Both the position numbers and the translations under genes were made by a program. From positions 1 to 64,000 of IMG/VR virus record IMGVR_UViG_3300042352_001346: 64,000 bases of DNA; one strand, written 5' to 3'. Each line of letters starts with the position of its first letter. The first letter of the stretch is position 1. The DNA is from a virus. Of this stretch, positions 54,081 through 62,605 are shown piece after piece. Under the pieces are notes generated by a model. The model worked only from the letters and a program-made list of their open reading frames with translations. It had not been told where the DNA came from and made no database searches.

Positions 54081-54476
54081 ATGTTACTAGTAGCAACACG
54101 TTTGGACGTATCTCCACTTATTCCAGCAGACCATAAGAAAAAAATTGGTTTGTTTGCAGATGAATTAATTCCTGCAGGTACTAAAATTTGGGAATTTACA
54201 AAAGGTATTGATAAAGAAGTATCAGAAACCAATGTAAATAAATTGCCTAAATTGCAAAAAGATTTTGCAAATAGTCAATATCCATGGACAGAAAAGTATT
54301 ATCTTATTTATGGAGATAATACAAGATTTATTAACCATTCAGAAGAACCAAATGTTGGTGAAGAAGGTGATTACCTTGTAGCCTTAAAAGATATTCAAGT
54401 TGGAGAAGAACTTGTATCTGATTATAGAACATTTGAAGAAAATTTTGAAGAATTTAAAGCAGAATATTTTAATTAA
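54081..54476 (+). CDS. SET-domain protein (lysine methyltransferase-like)
   Basis: 131 residues, a minimal SET domain. GLFADELIPAGTKIWEFTKGID forms the N-terminal strand pair; FINHSEEPN (N85-H86-S87) is the conserved SAM-binding knot motif and GEELVSDYR (Y115) the C-terminal catalytic part. There is no post-SET cysteine cluster. Such proteins methylate lysine side chains; in a phage the target may be a phage or host nucleic-acid-binding protein. It is followed by a terminator and so ends the transcript of this part. Confidence 0.8.
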   Translation: MLLVATRLDVSPLIPADHKKKIGLFADELIPAGTKIWEFTKGIDKEVSETNVNKLPKLQKDFANSQYPWTEKYYLIYGDNTRFINHSEEPNVGEEGDYLVALKDIQVGEELVSDYRTFEENFEEFKAEYFN

Positions 54477-54494
54477 TATTTATTGTTGTATTTT

Positions 54495-54535
54495 AAGCAA
54501 CAAGAATGTATTTATTGCATTCTTGTTGCTTTTTT
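54495..54535 (+). terminator. Rho-independent terminator after the SET gene
   Basis: AAGCAACAAGAATG (54495-54508) and CATTCTTGTTGCTT (54518-54531) pair perfectly over 14 bp with a 9-nt loop, followed by a run of T. It lies inside an apparent upstream extension of the next reading frame, so the extension is not coding. Confidence 0.9.
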
Positions 54536-54554
54536 AATTAAAAAATTAACTATA

Positions 54555-55061
54555 ATGATATTATCATCAGAAAAAATATTAGAAAGAGACCTTTTACAAA
54601 CTAATGGTAAAGGTGAAGCACAACAATGTGGTTATGATTTAACCCTTTGTAGAGTAACTCAAATACAAGGAAATAGTTTTATTGGAAAAGATAAATCTTT
54701 TATTCCTGAATATATTGAGATTGAAACTGATATATATGTATTTCCTGATGGTAGTAAAAGAGAAGGATGGCATTTATTACCTGGTATTTATAGTTTAACT
54801 TATGAACAAGGTTGTAAATTAGATGCTAGTCATAATGCAACAGTAAAAAATCGTAGTTCTATGCAAAGAAGTGGTACTTTGATAGAGTCTGGTAAGTTTG
54901 ACCCTGGTTTTTCATGTGATAAAACAGGTTCTACAATGTTTGTTTTTTTACCAATTACAATTGAATTTGGTGCTCGTATATCACAATTTGTAGTATCTGA
55001 AAATTATCCTACAGAAAATTTATATAATGGTCAGTATCAAGGTGAAAAAGATAGAAAATAA
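54555..55061 (+). CDS. dCTP deaminase/dUTPase-fold protein
   Basis: 168 residues from the ATG at 54555; an in-frame codon upstream (54483) would include the terminator, so it is rejected. Family features: QQCGYDLTLCRVTQI, TVKNRSSMQRSGTLI, ESGKFDPGFSC and a late beta segment VFLPITIEFGARISQFVV. The glutamate that serves as the catalytic base in dCTP deaminase (in the segment after DPG) is not obvious, and the FDPG Asp fits a dUTPase-like role. It would feed dUMP or guard against uracil in DNA. Confidence 0.7.
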   Translation: MILSSEKILERDLLQTNGKGEAQQCGYDLTLCRVTQIQGNSFIGKDKSFIPEYIEIETDIYVFPDGSKREGWHLLPGIYSLTYEQGCKLDASHNATVKNRSSMQRSGTLIESGKFDPGFSCDKTGSTMFVFLPITIEFGARISQFVVSENYPTENLYNGQYQGEKDRK

Positions 55062-55074
55062 ATAAATTTATTAT

Positions 55075-56025
55075 ATGGCAGTATTACTTAAAACATCATC
55101 ATTAAGTTATGATGATGTTACTTTATTAGCACAATTAGGAGTTGTAGATAGTAGAAAAGAAGTACCTATTGAAGGTAATCGTATAGTTGTTTCAGCTATG
55201 ACTAGTATAATTGGACCTGCTTTTATTAAAGCAGTTGCAAGTATTTCTCATAATTGGCAACCTACTCTTCATATTCCAAGGGATGAATATAAATTTGAAA
55301 ATGTAAATTTATGTAAAAAATATAATTTAAAAAATATATTTATAGGTGTTGGTTTGAAAGAAGATATTGGATTTGAAAATCATGTATTGTTTCTAACAAA
55401 TTACAGAGTAGCTTTTATAGATATTGCAAATGGTTATTTACCTCAAATAAAAGAACGTGTTAATCAGTTAAAAGCTAAAGGATTTGAAAAAGTAATTTGT
55501 GGTTCTGTACATACTAAAGAAGGTGTAGAATATTTATCTAATTGCGATGTTGATATAATTCGTACAGGTATAGGTACATCTTCATCTATATGTTCTACAC
55601 GTTATACAACAGGATTTTATAGAGCAACAATTTCTGAATTATTAGAATGTTGCCCTTATGCTTATAATGAAAGAAAGTTAATACTTGCAGATGGTGGTTT
55701 TAAATATGTAGGTGATTATGCAAAAGCATTCTTAGCTGGAGCATCTTATTGTATGGGTGGAAAATTATTTACTAATTGTAGAGAAGCAAGAATGCATGTT
55801 GATGGTACAGGTGAATATGTAGGTATGTCAAATCCAGTTAAAGGTGTATCAAATAGTGGTTTTGATGAAAGTTTTTCTGTTAAAATACCACCTCCTACTA
55901 AAGATTTACATGATGTGATAAGAGAAATATGGGATGGTTTACGTTCTGCAGTTTCTTATTCAGGATATAATACCTTAGAAAATGCTATTGGTAATGGTGT
56001 TTTTGAACAAAAAATAAAATTGTAA
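55075..56025 (+). CDS. GMP reductase/IMP dehydrogenase-like protein
   Basis: 316 residues with a TIM-barrel core: SYDDVTLLAQLG, VVSAMTSIIG, FIDIANGYLPQ (the GMP-reductase form of the loop), GIGTSSSICSTRYTTG with the catalytic Cys (C173), and LADGGFKYVGDYAKAFLAGA with MGGKLF phosphate-binding. These enzymes interconvert GMP and IMP with NADPH or NAD. With the dUTPase-fold protein it suggests that the phage adjusts purine and pyrimidine pools, or makes an unusual nucleotide. No CBS domains are present. Confidence 0.75.
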   Translation: MAVLLKTSSLSYDDVTLLAQLGVVDSRKEVPIEGNRIVVSAMTSIIGPAFIKAVASISHNWQPTLHIPRDEYKFENVNLCKKYNLKNIFIGVGLKEDIGFENHVLFLTNYRVAFIDIANGYLPQIKERVNQLKAKGFEKVICGSVHTKEGVEYLSNCDVDIIRTGIGTSSSICSTRYTTGFYRATISELLECCPYAYNERKLILADGGFKYVGDYAKAFLAGASYCMGGKLFTNCREARMHVDGTGEYVGMSNPVKGVSNSGFDESFSVKIPPPTKDLHDVIREIWDGLRSAVSYSGYNTLENAIGNGVFEQKIKL

Positions 56026-56030
56026 AGAAA

Positions 56031-56062
56031 TTTGGAAAGTTTAAAAATTTTTCGTACCTTTG
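56031..56062 (+). promoter_or_regulatory. Bacteroidota-type promoter for the polymerase operon
   Basis: TTTGG at 56031-56035, a 19-nt spacer ending TTTTTCG and TACCTTTG at 56055-56062. The leader ends in TATTGTAAAAATG at 56095. The frame happens to be open through this promoter, giving a false longer start at 56032. Confidence 0.75.
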
Positions 56063-56094
56063 CAGTATTAATTGTAAAATTAAATATTGTAAAA

Positions 56095-56682
56095 ATGGAA
56101 AATAATTTTGAAACTTCATTAACCAAAATAATTGGTTCAATTAAAAGGTATTCTATAACTCGCCAAATTTTTACTTATACATTTAAAACTAATCATCATT
56201 TTACAGAAAGTAAAAGAAAGAGAGTATTATCTTTAGAAGATGTACTTGAAGTAATTGATTTTGGTGGTTTTTCTTGGGATTTCAATAATTCAAAACTTTA
56301 TTATCAATTAACTGAAACTGAATATAAGTATTTAAATACTTTAAAAGGTAAAATATTATCATCTGATGAAATTAATTTTATAAATAATTTGATTGAAGGT
56401 GATAATTCTTTATTTATAGCTATTCAAGAAAAAGAATCATTATCAAAAGATAGTGCATTAGAAAAAATTGCTGAAATATTAGTAGGACGTACAGCAGAAG
56501 AATTAGAAATTGCAAAAGATATACTTTATAATGACAGAGATTATAAGTATAAATCTGATAAAGTAAAAGCTTATTTAAAAGGTTCTATTAGACCAGATTA
56601 TATTGTTAATATTCTTTCTTTAAGAAAAGAAACAGTAGTTAATTTAAGTTATGTTGAAAGTATTAAAAAACAATTAAATTAA
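56095..56682 (+). CDS. Hypothetical protein before the DNA polymerase
   Basis: 195 residues from the ATG at 56095, chosen because the promoter lies just upstream. Helical-rich in the second half (EKIAEILVGRTAEELEIAKDIL, DKVKAYLKGSIRPDYIVN). Charged, no Cys cluster, no recognised family. First gene of the polymerase operon; replication-associated role by position. Confidence 0.65.
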   Translation: MENNFETSLTKIIGSIKRYSITRQIFTYTFKTNHHFTESKRKRVLSLEDVLEVIDFGGFSWDFNNSKLYYQLTETEYKYLNTLKGKILSSDEINFINNLIEGDNSLFIAIQEKESLSKDSALEKIAEILVGRTAEELEIAKDILYNDRDYKYKSDKVKAYLKGSIRPDYIVNILSLRKETVVNLSYVESIKKQLN

Positions 56683-56688
56683 TTTATT

Positions 56689-56982
56689 ATGGATATTTAT
56701 AATAAATTAAATGATTTAATTAATAATCATGTATTTTTTACTATAAAAAAAATACGTTTAAGAAGAACTGTATTTATATCTCTTGTAAAAGAATTAGAAT
56801 TGAATTTATCTATACCAAATAAACCTGGATTTAAATATACTGATTTTAAATTATCGACTCCTAATGGTATTGTAATAAATATTGAAGAAATAGGTAATCG
56901 AGGTACTAATAAAGTAATAGGTATAGATAAAAAAGAAATTGAAATATTATCTTTTGATGATAATTTTAATATAATTAAGTAA
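56689..56982 (+). CDS. Small hypothetical protein before the DNA polymerase
   Basis: 97 residues, beta-rich C-terminal half (FKYTDFKLSTPNGIVINIEEI, NKVIGIDKKEIEILSFDDN). Six and one bases separate it from its neighbours, so it is cotranscribed with the polymerase. No family recognised. Confidence 0.55.
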   Translation: MDIYNKLNDLINNHVFFTIKKIRLRRTVFISLVKELELNLSIPNKPGFKYTDFKLSTPNGIVINIEEIGNRGTNKVIGIDKKEIEILSFDDNFNIIK

Positions 56983-56983
56983 T

Positions 56984-59900
56984 ATGGAATTAAAGCAATG
57001 GATTCAAAATAATAATTTAGATGTAAAATTTATAGATAGTTTTACATTAAAATGTGATGAAAAATTATTTAGAATAGTATTTCCTAATAATGAGGATATA
57101 TTATTTGATGATAATTTTTCATTAGTTTTGGATGATAGTGATAAGAATTTTGATTGTGATTTTTATTTATTTGAATTTGGAAATAAATGGTTTTATATAG
57201 ATAAAATTCAATGGAAAAAACCTAAGTTAAAATTATTTAAATATGTTGGTAAATCTATTAAAAATAGTTTATCTAATGCATTACCATTTGCTCATTTAGG
57301 TTTGAGAGGTAAATATGAAATTTTAAATGGTTCAGGTGATTATGAAAAATATTGCAAAAAATGTAATTTTATAAATGGATATGGTTTAGGTATTTGTGAA
57401 AAAAATACATTAGCAGGAGTAGTTGCTTTTCAACAAGCATGTGAAAAAAATAAAATTAAAGGTTGTATAGGTATGACCATTGATTGTAAATTTGATGATG
57501 AAACTGATTCATGTGAGTGTAAAGTATTTGTTGTAGATAAAATTGGATGGAAACATATTTTAAAACTTAGTGCTTTAATAAATATACATGAAAATAAATA
57601 TATAACTGAACAACAATTATTAGATAATTCATCAGGATTAATATTTATTTTTGGTAATAGAGCACCTTTAAATGAAAGACGTATAGAAGTTTTTAATATT
57701 GCTTTTTATGAAGTTTATTATCAATTTGATAGTGTTGTTTGGGAAAGTGATAGAATAGATATGATTCATCTTGCTAATATGAAAGATTATATTGAATTGT
57801 ATAGAAATAAATTAAAACCAATTTTATTAAATGATAGTTATTATATAGATGAAGAAGATTTTGAAGTAAAAAAAATATTAAATAAAATTGGTAATAGAAG
57901 ATTTCAAAACGATAGTAAGAATCAATATTATCAATCATTAGAAGATATTATTGCTTATTTAGACCCTTTGTTTAAAAATAAATCATTATTAGAAGATTTA
58001 TTTATTTCTTCATTATTAAATACTAAAACTTTATTAGATAATTGTGAATTTAAATTAGAATTAAATAAACAATTCTTTATACCAAAATTTAGCACTGCAC
58101 ATTTATCTAGTGAATATCCAAAAGATAATAATGCTTTATTCTTTTATTTAATTAATAAAGGAATGAAAGCTAAAGGTATTGAAAATAATATTAAATATTT
58201 ACAAAGACTTGATGAAGAATTAGAAGTAATAATGAAAGGAGGATTTGTAGAATATTTTTTAATTCTTTGGGACGTAATTAGATGGTGTGAAGAAGAAAAA
58301 GATATATTAACAGGTATTGGCAGAGGTTCAGCTGCAGGTAGTTTAATTGCATTTTTATTAAATATTACTAGAATAGACCCTTTACCTTATGATTTATTAT
58401 TTAGTAGATTTTTAAATGCTGGTCGTATAGGAAAATCATTACCAGATATAGATACAGATTTTGAAGGTGAAAGACGTGAAGAAGTAAAACAATATTTAGA
58501 ACAAATGTATGGTAAAAACTTTGTTTGTAGTATTGGAAGTTTTAATGCATTAAAATTAAAATCAGGTCTTAAAGATTTAGGACGTATAAGTGGAATTGAA
58601 TTTAATTATGTAAATGTAATAACTTCATCTTTAAATCCTAAAGAAGGTAGAGATGCTGAAATAGAAGAATTATTTATTTTAGCATTAGATATGGAGAAAA
58701 AAGGTAAACCTGGTGTTAAAGATTTTATTAAAAAATTTCCACGTATAGCTAATAATTTATATCTTTTATTAGACCAACCAAAATCACCTAAAGTGCATCC
58801 TTGTGCAACTATTATTTTACCAAATGCAAATGATGGTGAAGATATATTTGATAAAATACCTCTTAGAAAAGATGGCGAAGTATTAATTTCTATGTGGGAA
58901 GGTGAATATCTTGAAGCATTAGGTTATCTTAAAGAAGATATACTTGGAATTGCTCAACTTGATAAATTTGGCATGATTTTAAAATTAATCAAAAAACATA
59001 CAGGTAATAAAATTGATATTTATAATCTTCCAGTTGATGATATTAAAGTAATTGATTTTTTTCAAAAAGGATTAACAGGTGATGTTTTTCAATTTGGTAG
59101 TATAGGATTAACTAAATTTTGTAAAGAAGTTAAACCATATAATATAGAAGAATTAATTAATATGGTTGCTCTATACAGACCAGGTCCAATTGGTTCAGGA
59201 GCACATACCAAATATATTAAAGTAAAAGAAGGTAAAGAACAACCTGATTATGATTTTAATTTAAAGGAAGTAACAGAATCTACTTTTGGTTTGTATATAT
59301 TTCAAGAACAAGTAATGAAAGCTTGTGGTATATTAGGTGGATTTAATGGAATTGAAGTTGATGATATTCGTAAGGGAATGGGTAAAAAATTAATTAAAGT
59401 ACTAGAACCTTATAAAAAAAGATTTGTTGATAATGCAGTTAAATTAGGTTGTGAACAAATAGAAGCTGAAAAAATATGGGATAAGTTAGAATTATTTTCT
59501 GGATATGGTTTTAATAAATCACATGCTGCTTGTTATGCAATGATGGGGTATATTTCACAATGGTTGAAAGTATATTATCCTCTTGAATTTTGGACTAGTG
59601 CATTTCAATTTTGTAAAAATGATAAAGAAGGACAAATAACAGAAAGAAGATTTTTATCTGAAATTAAAAAAACAACTAATTTAAAAATTGTACCTCCTGA
59701 TATTAATAATAGTACATTAAATTTTGAAGCTGACCCTAAAAGATTTAAAATATATTGGTCTTTATCAAGAGTTAAATTTTTAGGTGAAGTAGGTCTTGAT
59801 GTTTTATTATTAGAACGTGAACAAAATGGTAAATTTTTCTCAATTGAAGAATTTACAAAAAGATTACCTAAAGCTTTTATTAATAAAAGAATTGTAATTT

Positions 59901-60445
59901 GTTTGATTTTATCAGGTGCATTTGATGATATGTATAATATTATGAATCCTTTAGATAGGAAAATAATATTAGATAAATTTTATGCAGTTTCAGGTAATGC
60001 ACAAGATGAAAAAATTATAGATTATTCTCTTATAAATAAAGAATGGTATTGGGTAATGAAACAAATGGAGTTTAGTGGTTTAGGTGATATTAATTATAGA
60101 AAATTAGCTGAGGAAAATGGTTTTGGTAATTTAGTAAATAATTATATTGATTCCTATGAATTACAAAGAGAAAGCAATGTAAAACAAAAGGTAACTATGG
60201 GTGGTATTTTAAAAAAAGTTACTACAAGGTCAAGTCAAAAAGGTCCTTGGGGTGTATTAGATTTAGATAGTAACAATGAACAAATACAAGTATATTGTTG
60301 GAATGCAGAATGGACAAGTTTAAAAGAAGAAATACTTAAATCTGTTGAAAAACCATTTATTTTTACAGGAGTAGTACAATTTAATGCTTATAGTCAAACT
60401 AATATTATACATTTACAAAATAATTCAGTAACTAAATTTTTATAA
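56984..60445 (+). CDS. dnaE: DNA polymerase III alpha-like (DnaE) replicative polymerase
   Basis: 1153 residues. Regions: an N-terminal PHP domain (about 95-170) with A103-H-L-G and C138-E-K-N-T in place of the metal-binding HLH and TDHGN motifs; the polymerase core with GIGRGSAAGSLIAFLL, the catalytic LPDIDTDFEGERREE (about 484-498), LALYRPGP-like MVALYRPGPIGSGAH, and GLYIFQEQVMK; a helix-hairpin-helix-like segment FLGEVGLDVLL; and a C-terminal OB-type part (VTMGGILKKVTTR). It should be the phage replicative polymerase. The PHP site appears inactive, so proofreading must come from elsewhere, for example the DnaQ-like protein. Confidence 0.85.
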   Translation: MELKQWIQNNNLDVKFIDSFTLKCDEKLFRIVFPNNEDILFDDNFSLVLDDSDKNFDCDFYLFEFGNKWFYIDKIQWKKPKLKLFKYVGKSIKNSLSNALPFAHLGLRGKYEILNGSGDYEKYCKKCNFINGYGLGICEKNTLAGVVAFQQACEKNKIKGCIGMTIDCKFDDETDSCECKVFVVDKIGWKHILKLSALINIHENKYITEQQLLDNSSGLIFIFGNRAPLNERRIEVFNIAFYEVYYQFDSVVWESDRIDMIHLANMKDYIELYRNKLKPILLNDSYYIDEEDFEVKKILNKIGNRRFQNDSKNQYYQSLEDIIAYLDPLFKNKSLLEDLFISSLLNTKTLLDNCEFKLELNKQFFIPKFSTAHLSSEYPKDNNALFFYLINKGMKAKGIENNIKYLQRLDEELEVIMKGGFVEYFLILWDVIRWCEEEKDILTGIGRGSAAGSLIAFLLNITRIDPLPYDLLFSRFLNAGRIGKSLPDIDTDFEGERREEVKQYLEQMYGKNFVCSIGSFNALKLKSGLKDLGRISGIEFNYVNVITSSLNPKEGRDAEIEELFILALDMEKKGKPGVKDFIKKFPRIANNLYLLLDQPKSPKVHPCATIILPNANDGEDIFDKIPLRKDGEVLISMWEGEYLEALGYLKEDILGIAQLDKFGMILKLIKKHTGNKIDIYNLPVDDIKVIDFFQKGLTGDVFQFGSIGLTKFCKEVKPYNIEELINMVALYRPGPIGSGAHTKYIKVKEGKEQPDYDFNLKEVTESTFGLYIFQEQVMKACGILGGFNGIEVDDIRKGMGKKLIKVLEPYKKRFVDNAVKLGCEQIEAEKIWDKLELFSGYGFNKSHAACYAMMGYISQWLKVYYPLEFWTSAFQFCKNDKEGQITERRFLSEIKKTTNLKIVPPDINNSTLNFEADPKRFKIYWSLSRVKFLGEVGLDVLLLEREQNGKFFSIEEFTKRLPKAFINKRIVICLILSGAFDDMYNIMNPLDRKIILDKFYAVSGNAQDEKIIDYSLINKEWYWVMKQMEFSGLGDINYRKLAEENGFGNLVNNYIDSYELQRESNVKQKVTMGGILKKVTTRSSQKGPWGVLDLDSNNEQIQVYCWNAEWTSLKEEILKSVEKPFIFTGVVQFNAYSQTNIIHLQNNSVTKFL

Positions 60446-60446
60446 A

Positions 60447-61019
60447 ATGGCTCAAAAAGTAATTCATTTAGAAAATAATGTAGTAGTAATTTTGCAATAT
60501 AGTGATTTTGCAAATGAAATTAATGTAGATGATTTAATGTCAATTGATTCTACTAATATTTTAGGAGAAGTATTAACATTTCCAGTTATATTAAATAGAT
60601 TTGGTTTAATATTAGCTGAAAAAGAAGATGATTTAAGACGTACAAATTTTTTGTATGAAACTAAATTAGATGAAGTTAAAAATGAATTAGCAAAAGCTTA
60701 TGGAAGAGCATTTAGTTATTTTCAATCAGAAGCTGGAGGTAGTGTAAAAAATCCAACTGGTGCTCAATGTGAGAATAGAGCTAAAGAAGATGAAATTGTA
60801 TTAGAAAAAAAGAAAGATGCAGATAATATAAGAAATATACTTTTAGATGTTCAAAAAGAAAGAGACTTAATGAATAGTCTTTATTGGTCAGCTAAAAGTA
60901 AAGATGAAAAATTAAATAAATTAACAGAAAAATTATCACCAAGAGAATTAGAAAGTGAACTTATAGATGGTTTAATAAATGGTGTTATGATTAAAAAAAC
61001 TAAATCTCTTATGGGGTAA
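60447..61019 (+). CDS. Hypothetical coiled-coil protein
   Basis: 190 residues, ATG one base after the polymerase stop. The middle and end are long charged helices (AEKEDDLRRTNFLYETKLDEV, KKKDADNIRNILLDVQKERDLMNSLYWSAKSKDEKL). The layout recalls phage recombination or loader accessories but no family is certain. Likely part of the polymerase transcript. Confidence 0.6.
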   Translation: MAQKVIHLENNVVVILQYSDFANEINVDDLMSIDSTNILGEVLTFPVILNRFGLILAEKEDDLRRTNFLYETKLDEVKNELAKAYGRAFSYFQSEAGGSVKNPTGAQCENRAKEDEIVLEKKKDADNIRNILLDVQKERDLMNSLYWSAKSKDEKLNKLTEKLSPRELESELIDGLINGVMIKKTKSLMG

Positions 61020-61029
61020 TGTTGTATGA

Positions 61030-61061
61030 GTTGGGAAAGTTTTAAATTTTATATACCTTTA
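61030..61061 (+). promoter_or_regulatory. Variant promoter for the small beta protein
   Basis: GTTGG (61030-61034) replaces TTTGG, the 19-nt spacer is kept, and the box is TACCTTTA (61054-61061). It precedes the ATG at 61087 by 25 nt. Confidence 0.55.
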
Positions 61062-61086
61062 CTTTATAAAATTAAAAAAAACTATC

Positions 61087-61542
61087 ATGACTAAATGGCA
61101 ACAATTTTTGGAAGTTATTAAAAAATATACTTTCAATACAACTACAGTAGATTTACAAACTAATGGTGCAGCAGATATAAAAACTGCTTTATCAGCTTTA
61201 GGTTTACCTCCTAAATTAGTTTTTAAATTATCACAAACAGGTACAGCTGTACCTACATTAACTGCAATTTTAAATACAATTGGTGCAACAGTTGGAACTC
61301 CAACAAGAACATCAGCAGGTTTTTACACAGTACCTATTACAGGAACTGGTTTGTTAACTACTGCATTAGCAAGTAAAATACCTATTAAAATTGCAAATGG
61401 TTGTACAGCAGGTCTTGTTACAGCTGAAGTTTTAGCAACAGATGTTTTAACTATTAAAACATATCAAGTTACAGATGGTGCAATTGCTGATGTAATGTTA
61501 GATAATTGTACATTTGAAATTGATTTTTATCCTCAAAGCTAA
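61087..61542 (+). CDS. Small beta-rich protein, separately transcribed
   Basis: 151 residues, rich in Thr, Ala, Leu and Ile with a predicted series of beta strands (KLVFKLSQTGTAVPTLTAIL, GFYTVPITGTGLLTT, AEVLATDVLTIKTYQV) and an Ala/Gly-rich neutral character that resembles small capsid-decoration or tail-accessory proteins. It has its own promoter and terminator, a sign of high or special expression. It is placed among replication genes. No family recognised. Confidence 0.65.
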   Translation: MTKWQQFLEVIKKYTFNTTTVDLQTNGAADIKTALSALGLPPKLVFKLSQTGTAVPTLTAILNTIGATVGTPTRTSAGFYTVPITGTGLLTTALASKIPIKIANGCTAGLVTAEVLATDVLTIKTYQVTDGAIADVMLDNCTFEIDFYPQS

Positions 61543-61566
61543 AATCTTTTCTAATTATTTAATTAT

Positions 61567-61607
61567 AGAGCAGTATGTTAATTAATATACTGCTCTTGCT
61601 TTTTTTT
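61567..61607 (+). terminator. Rho-independent terminator
   Basis: AGAGCAGTAT (61567-61576) and ATACTGCTCT (61587-61596) pair perfectly around a 10-nt loop; a T-run follows at 61600-61607. It ends the transcript of the small beta protein. Confidence 0.9.
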
Positions 61608-61622
61608 AAAAAAAAAGAAAAA

Positions 61623-61654
61623 TTTGGAGATTTCGAAAAATCTTCGTACCTTCG
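61623..61654 (+). promoter_or_regulatory. Bacteroidota-type promoter for the DUF932-like gene
   Basis: TTTGG at 61623-61627, 19-nt spacer, TACCTTCG at 61647-61654. The leader ends in AATTGTAAAAAATG at 61705, the same leader end as at the helicase gene. Confidence 0.7.
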
Positions 61655-61704
61655 CAAGAGAATTAAGGATACGAATAAATTGTAAACAAATAAAATTGTA
61701 AAAA

Positions 61705-62538
61705 ATGAAAAATTTCTCAACACTTGTACCTGCCGAGTTTTATGCTCCAACTGAAAAAGTTGATACCATAAGTTTAATGCCAGGTTTTTTAGCTATGCCT
61801 TATAATGAAGCAGCAGTTGTTATGCATTTGCCAGTTGAAGGTCAATTAGAAGCTAATAAAACAACTGTAAATTTTTGTTCTAAAGGTTATGCATTAATTC
61901 CAAATGCTACTATTTTTCCAATTATTGAAGAAAAATTAAAAGCAAGTAATTTAGCTTATCAAGTGTATTATAAAATACATAATACAGCAATTTTCTTTAT
62001 TACTTATGTATTAACAGGTTCTGAAATAGAAGTTGATGGTATTACTTACAATCCATCTATTTCAATTCAGCACAGTTATAATTCACAAGTATTGTATGGT
62101 ATTACACCAGGTTTGAAAGAAAAAGATGGTGAAAATGTATTATTTGGTCTTTCAGAAGATTATATTGTTTCTCATTGTACAGGTAATACTGAAAAAATTA
62201 TCACTACTACTTTAGATACAATTATTAACTATGTAGAGAAATATAAATCATCAGTTTCTGAAAGTATAGCATTGCTTACAGAATATGATATTAATATTTC
62301 TGAATTAGAAGCTACTGTTGAAGAAGCAATTGATGAAGTTAAGTTTTTAAAACTTAAAGATAAAGTAGTTGAAAATGTATTGGCTTTAAATAAAGCAGGT
62401 TCTACAAAAGTTAACTATTGGACAATTTATAAAGGTTTTGTTCAAGAGTTAAATGAAAATAATACAATGCAACACGATAAAAGAGTGAAGCTTGAACAAT
62501 ATTTATTTGATTACTTCACTAGTGATGAAGAAGAATAG
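61705..62538 (+). CDS. DUF932-like phage/plasmid protein (putative)
   Basis: 277 residues. The order of a first beta domain, the strand ISIQHSYNSQVLYGITPG, the following VSHCTGNTEKI and a helical C-terminus with TLDTIINYVEKYKSSVSESIALL resembles the DUF932 family seen in phages and plasmids, whose function is unknown; the match is by layout and is not certain. It starts its own transcript and is followed by a hairpin terminator. Codon choice is slightly richer in G/C than in the neighbours, suggesting good expression. Confidence 0.5.
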   Translation: MKNFSTLVPAEFYAPTEKVDTISLMPGFLAMPYNEAAVVMHLPVEGQLEANKTTVNFCSKGYALIPNATIFPIIEEKLKASNLAYQVYYKIHNTAIFFITYVLTGSEIEVDGITYNPSISIQHSYNSQVLYGITPGLKEKDGENVLFGLSEDYIVSHCTGNTEKIITTTLDTIINYVEKYKSSVSESIALLTEYDINISELEATVEEAIDEVKFLKLKDKVVENVLALNKAGSTKVNYWTIYKGFVQELNENNTMQHDKRVKLEQYLFDYFTSDEEE

Positions 62539-62561
62539 TTTTTACAATTGTTAGTTAGTAA

Positions 62562-62605
62562 GGCGAGTTGTTTCTACAACTTGCCTATTTTAGTCTGTAT
62601 TTTTT
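62562..62605 (+). terminator. Probable terminator after the DUF932-like gene
   Basis: GGCGAGTTGT (62562-62571) and ACAACTTGCC (62576-62585) pair over 10 bp including one G-T, around the loop TTCT. A run of T comes only after 13 bases (62599-62605), so the terminator may be partial. Confidence 0.65.

Noticed and set aside
54483-54554. N-terminal extension of the dUTPase-fold gene
   Set aside because: The extension would translate a perfect terminator hairpin. The ATG at 54555 lies just after it and gives the normal family start.
56032-56094. Start at 56032 for the gene before the polymerase
   Set aside because: Those bases are the TTTGG and TACCTTTG promoter and the leader; the ATG at 56095 is the plausible start.
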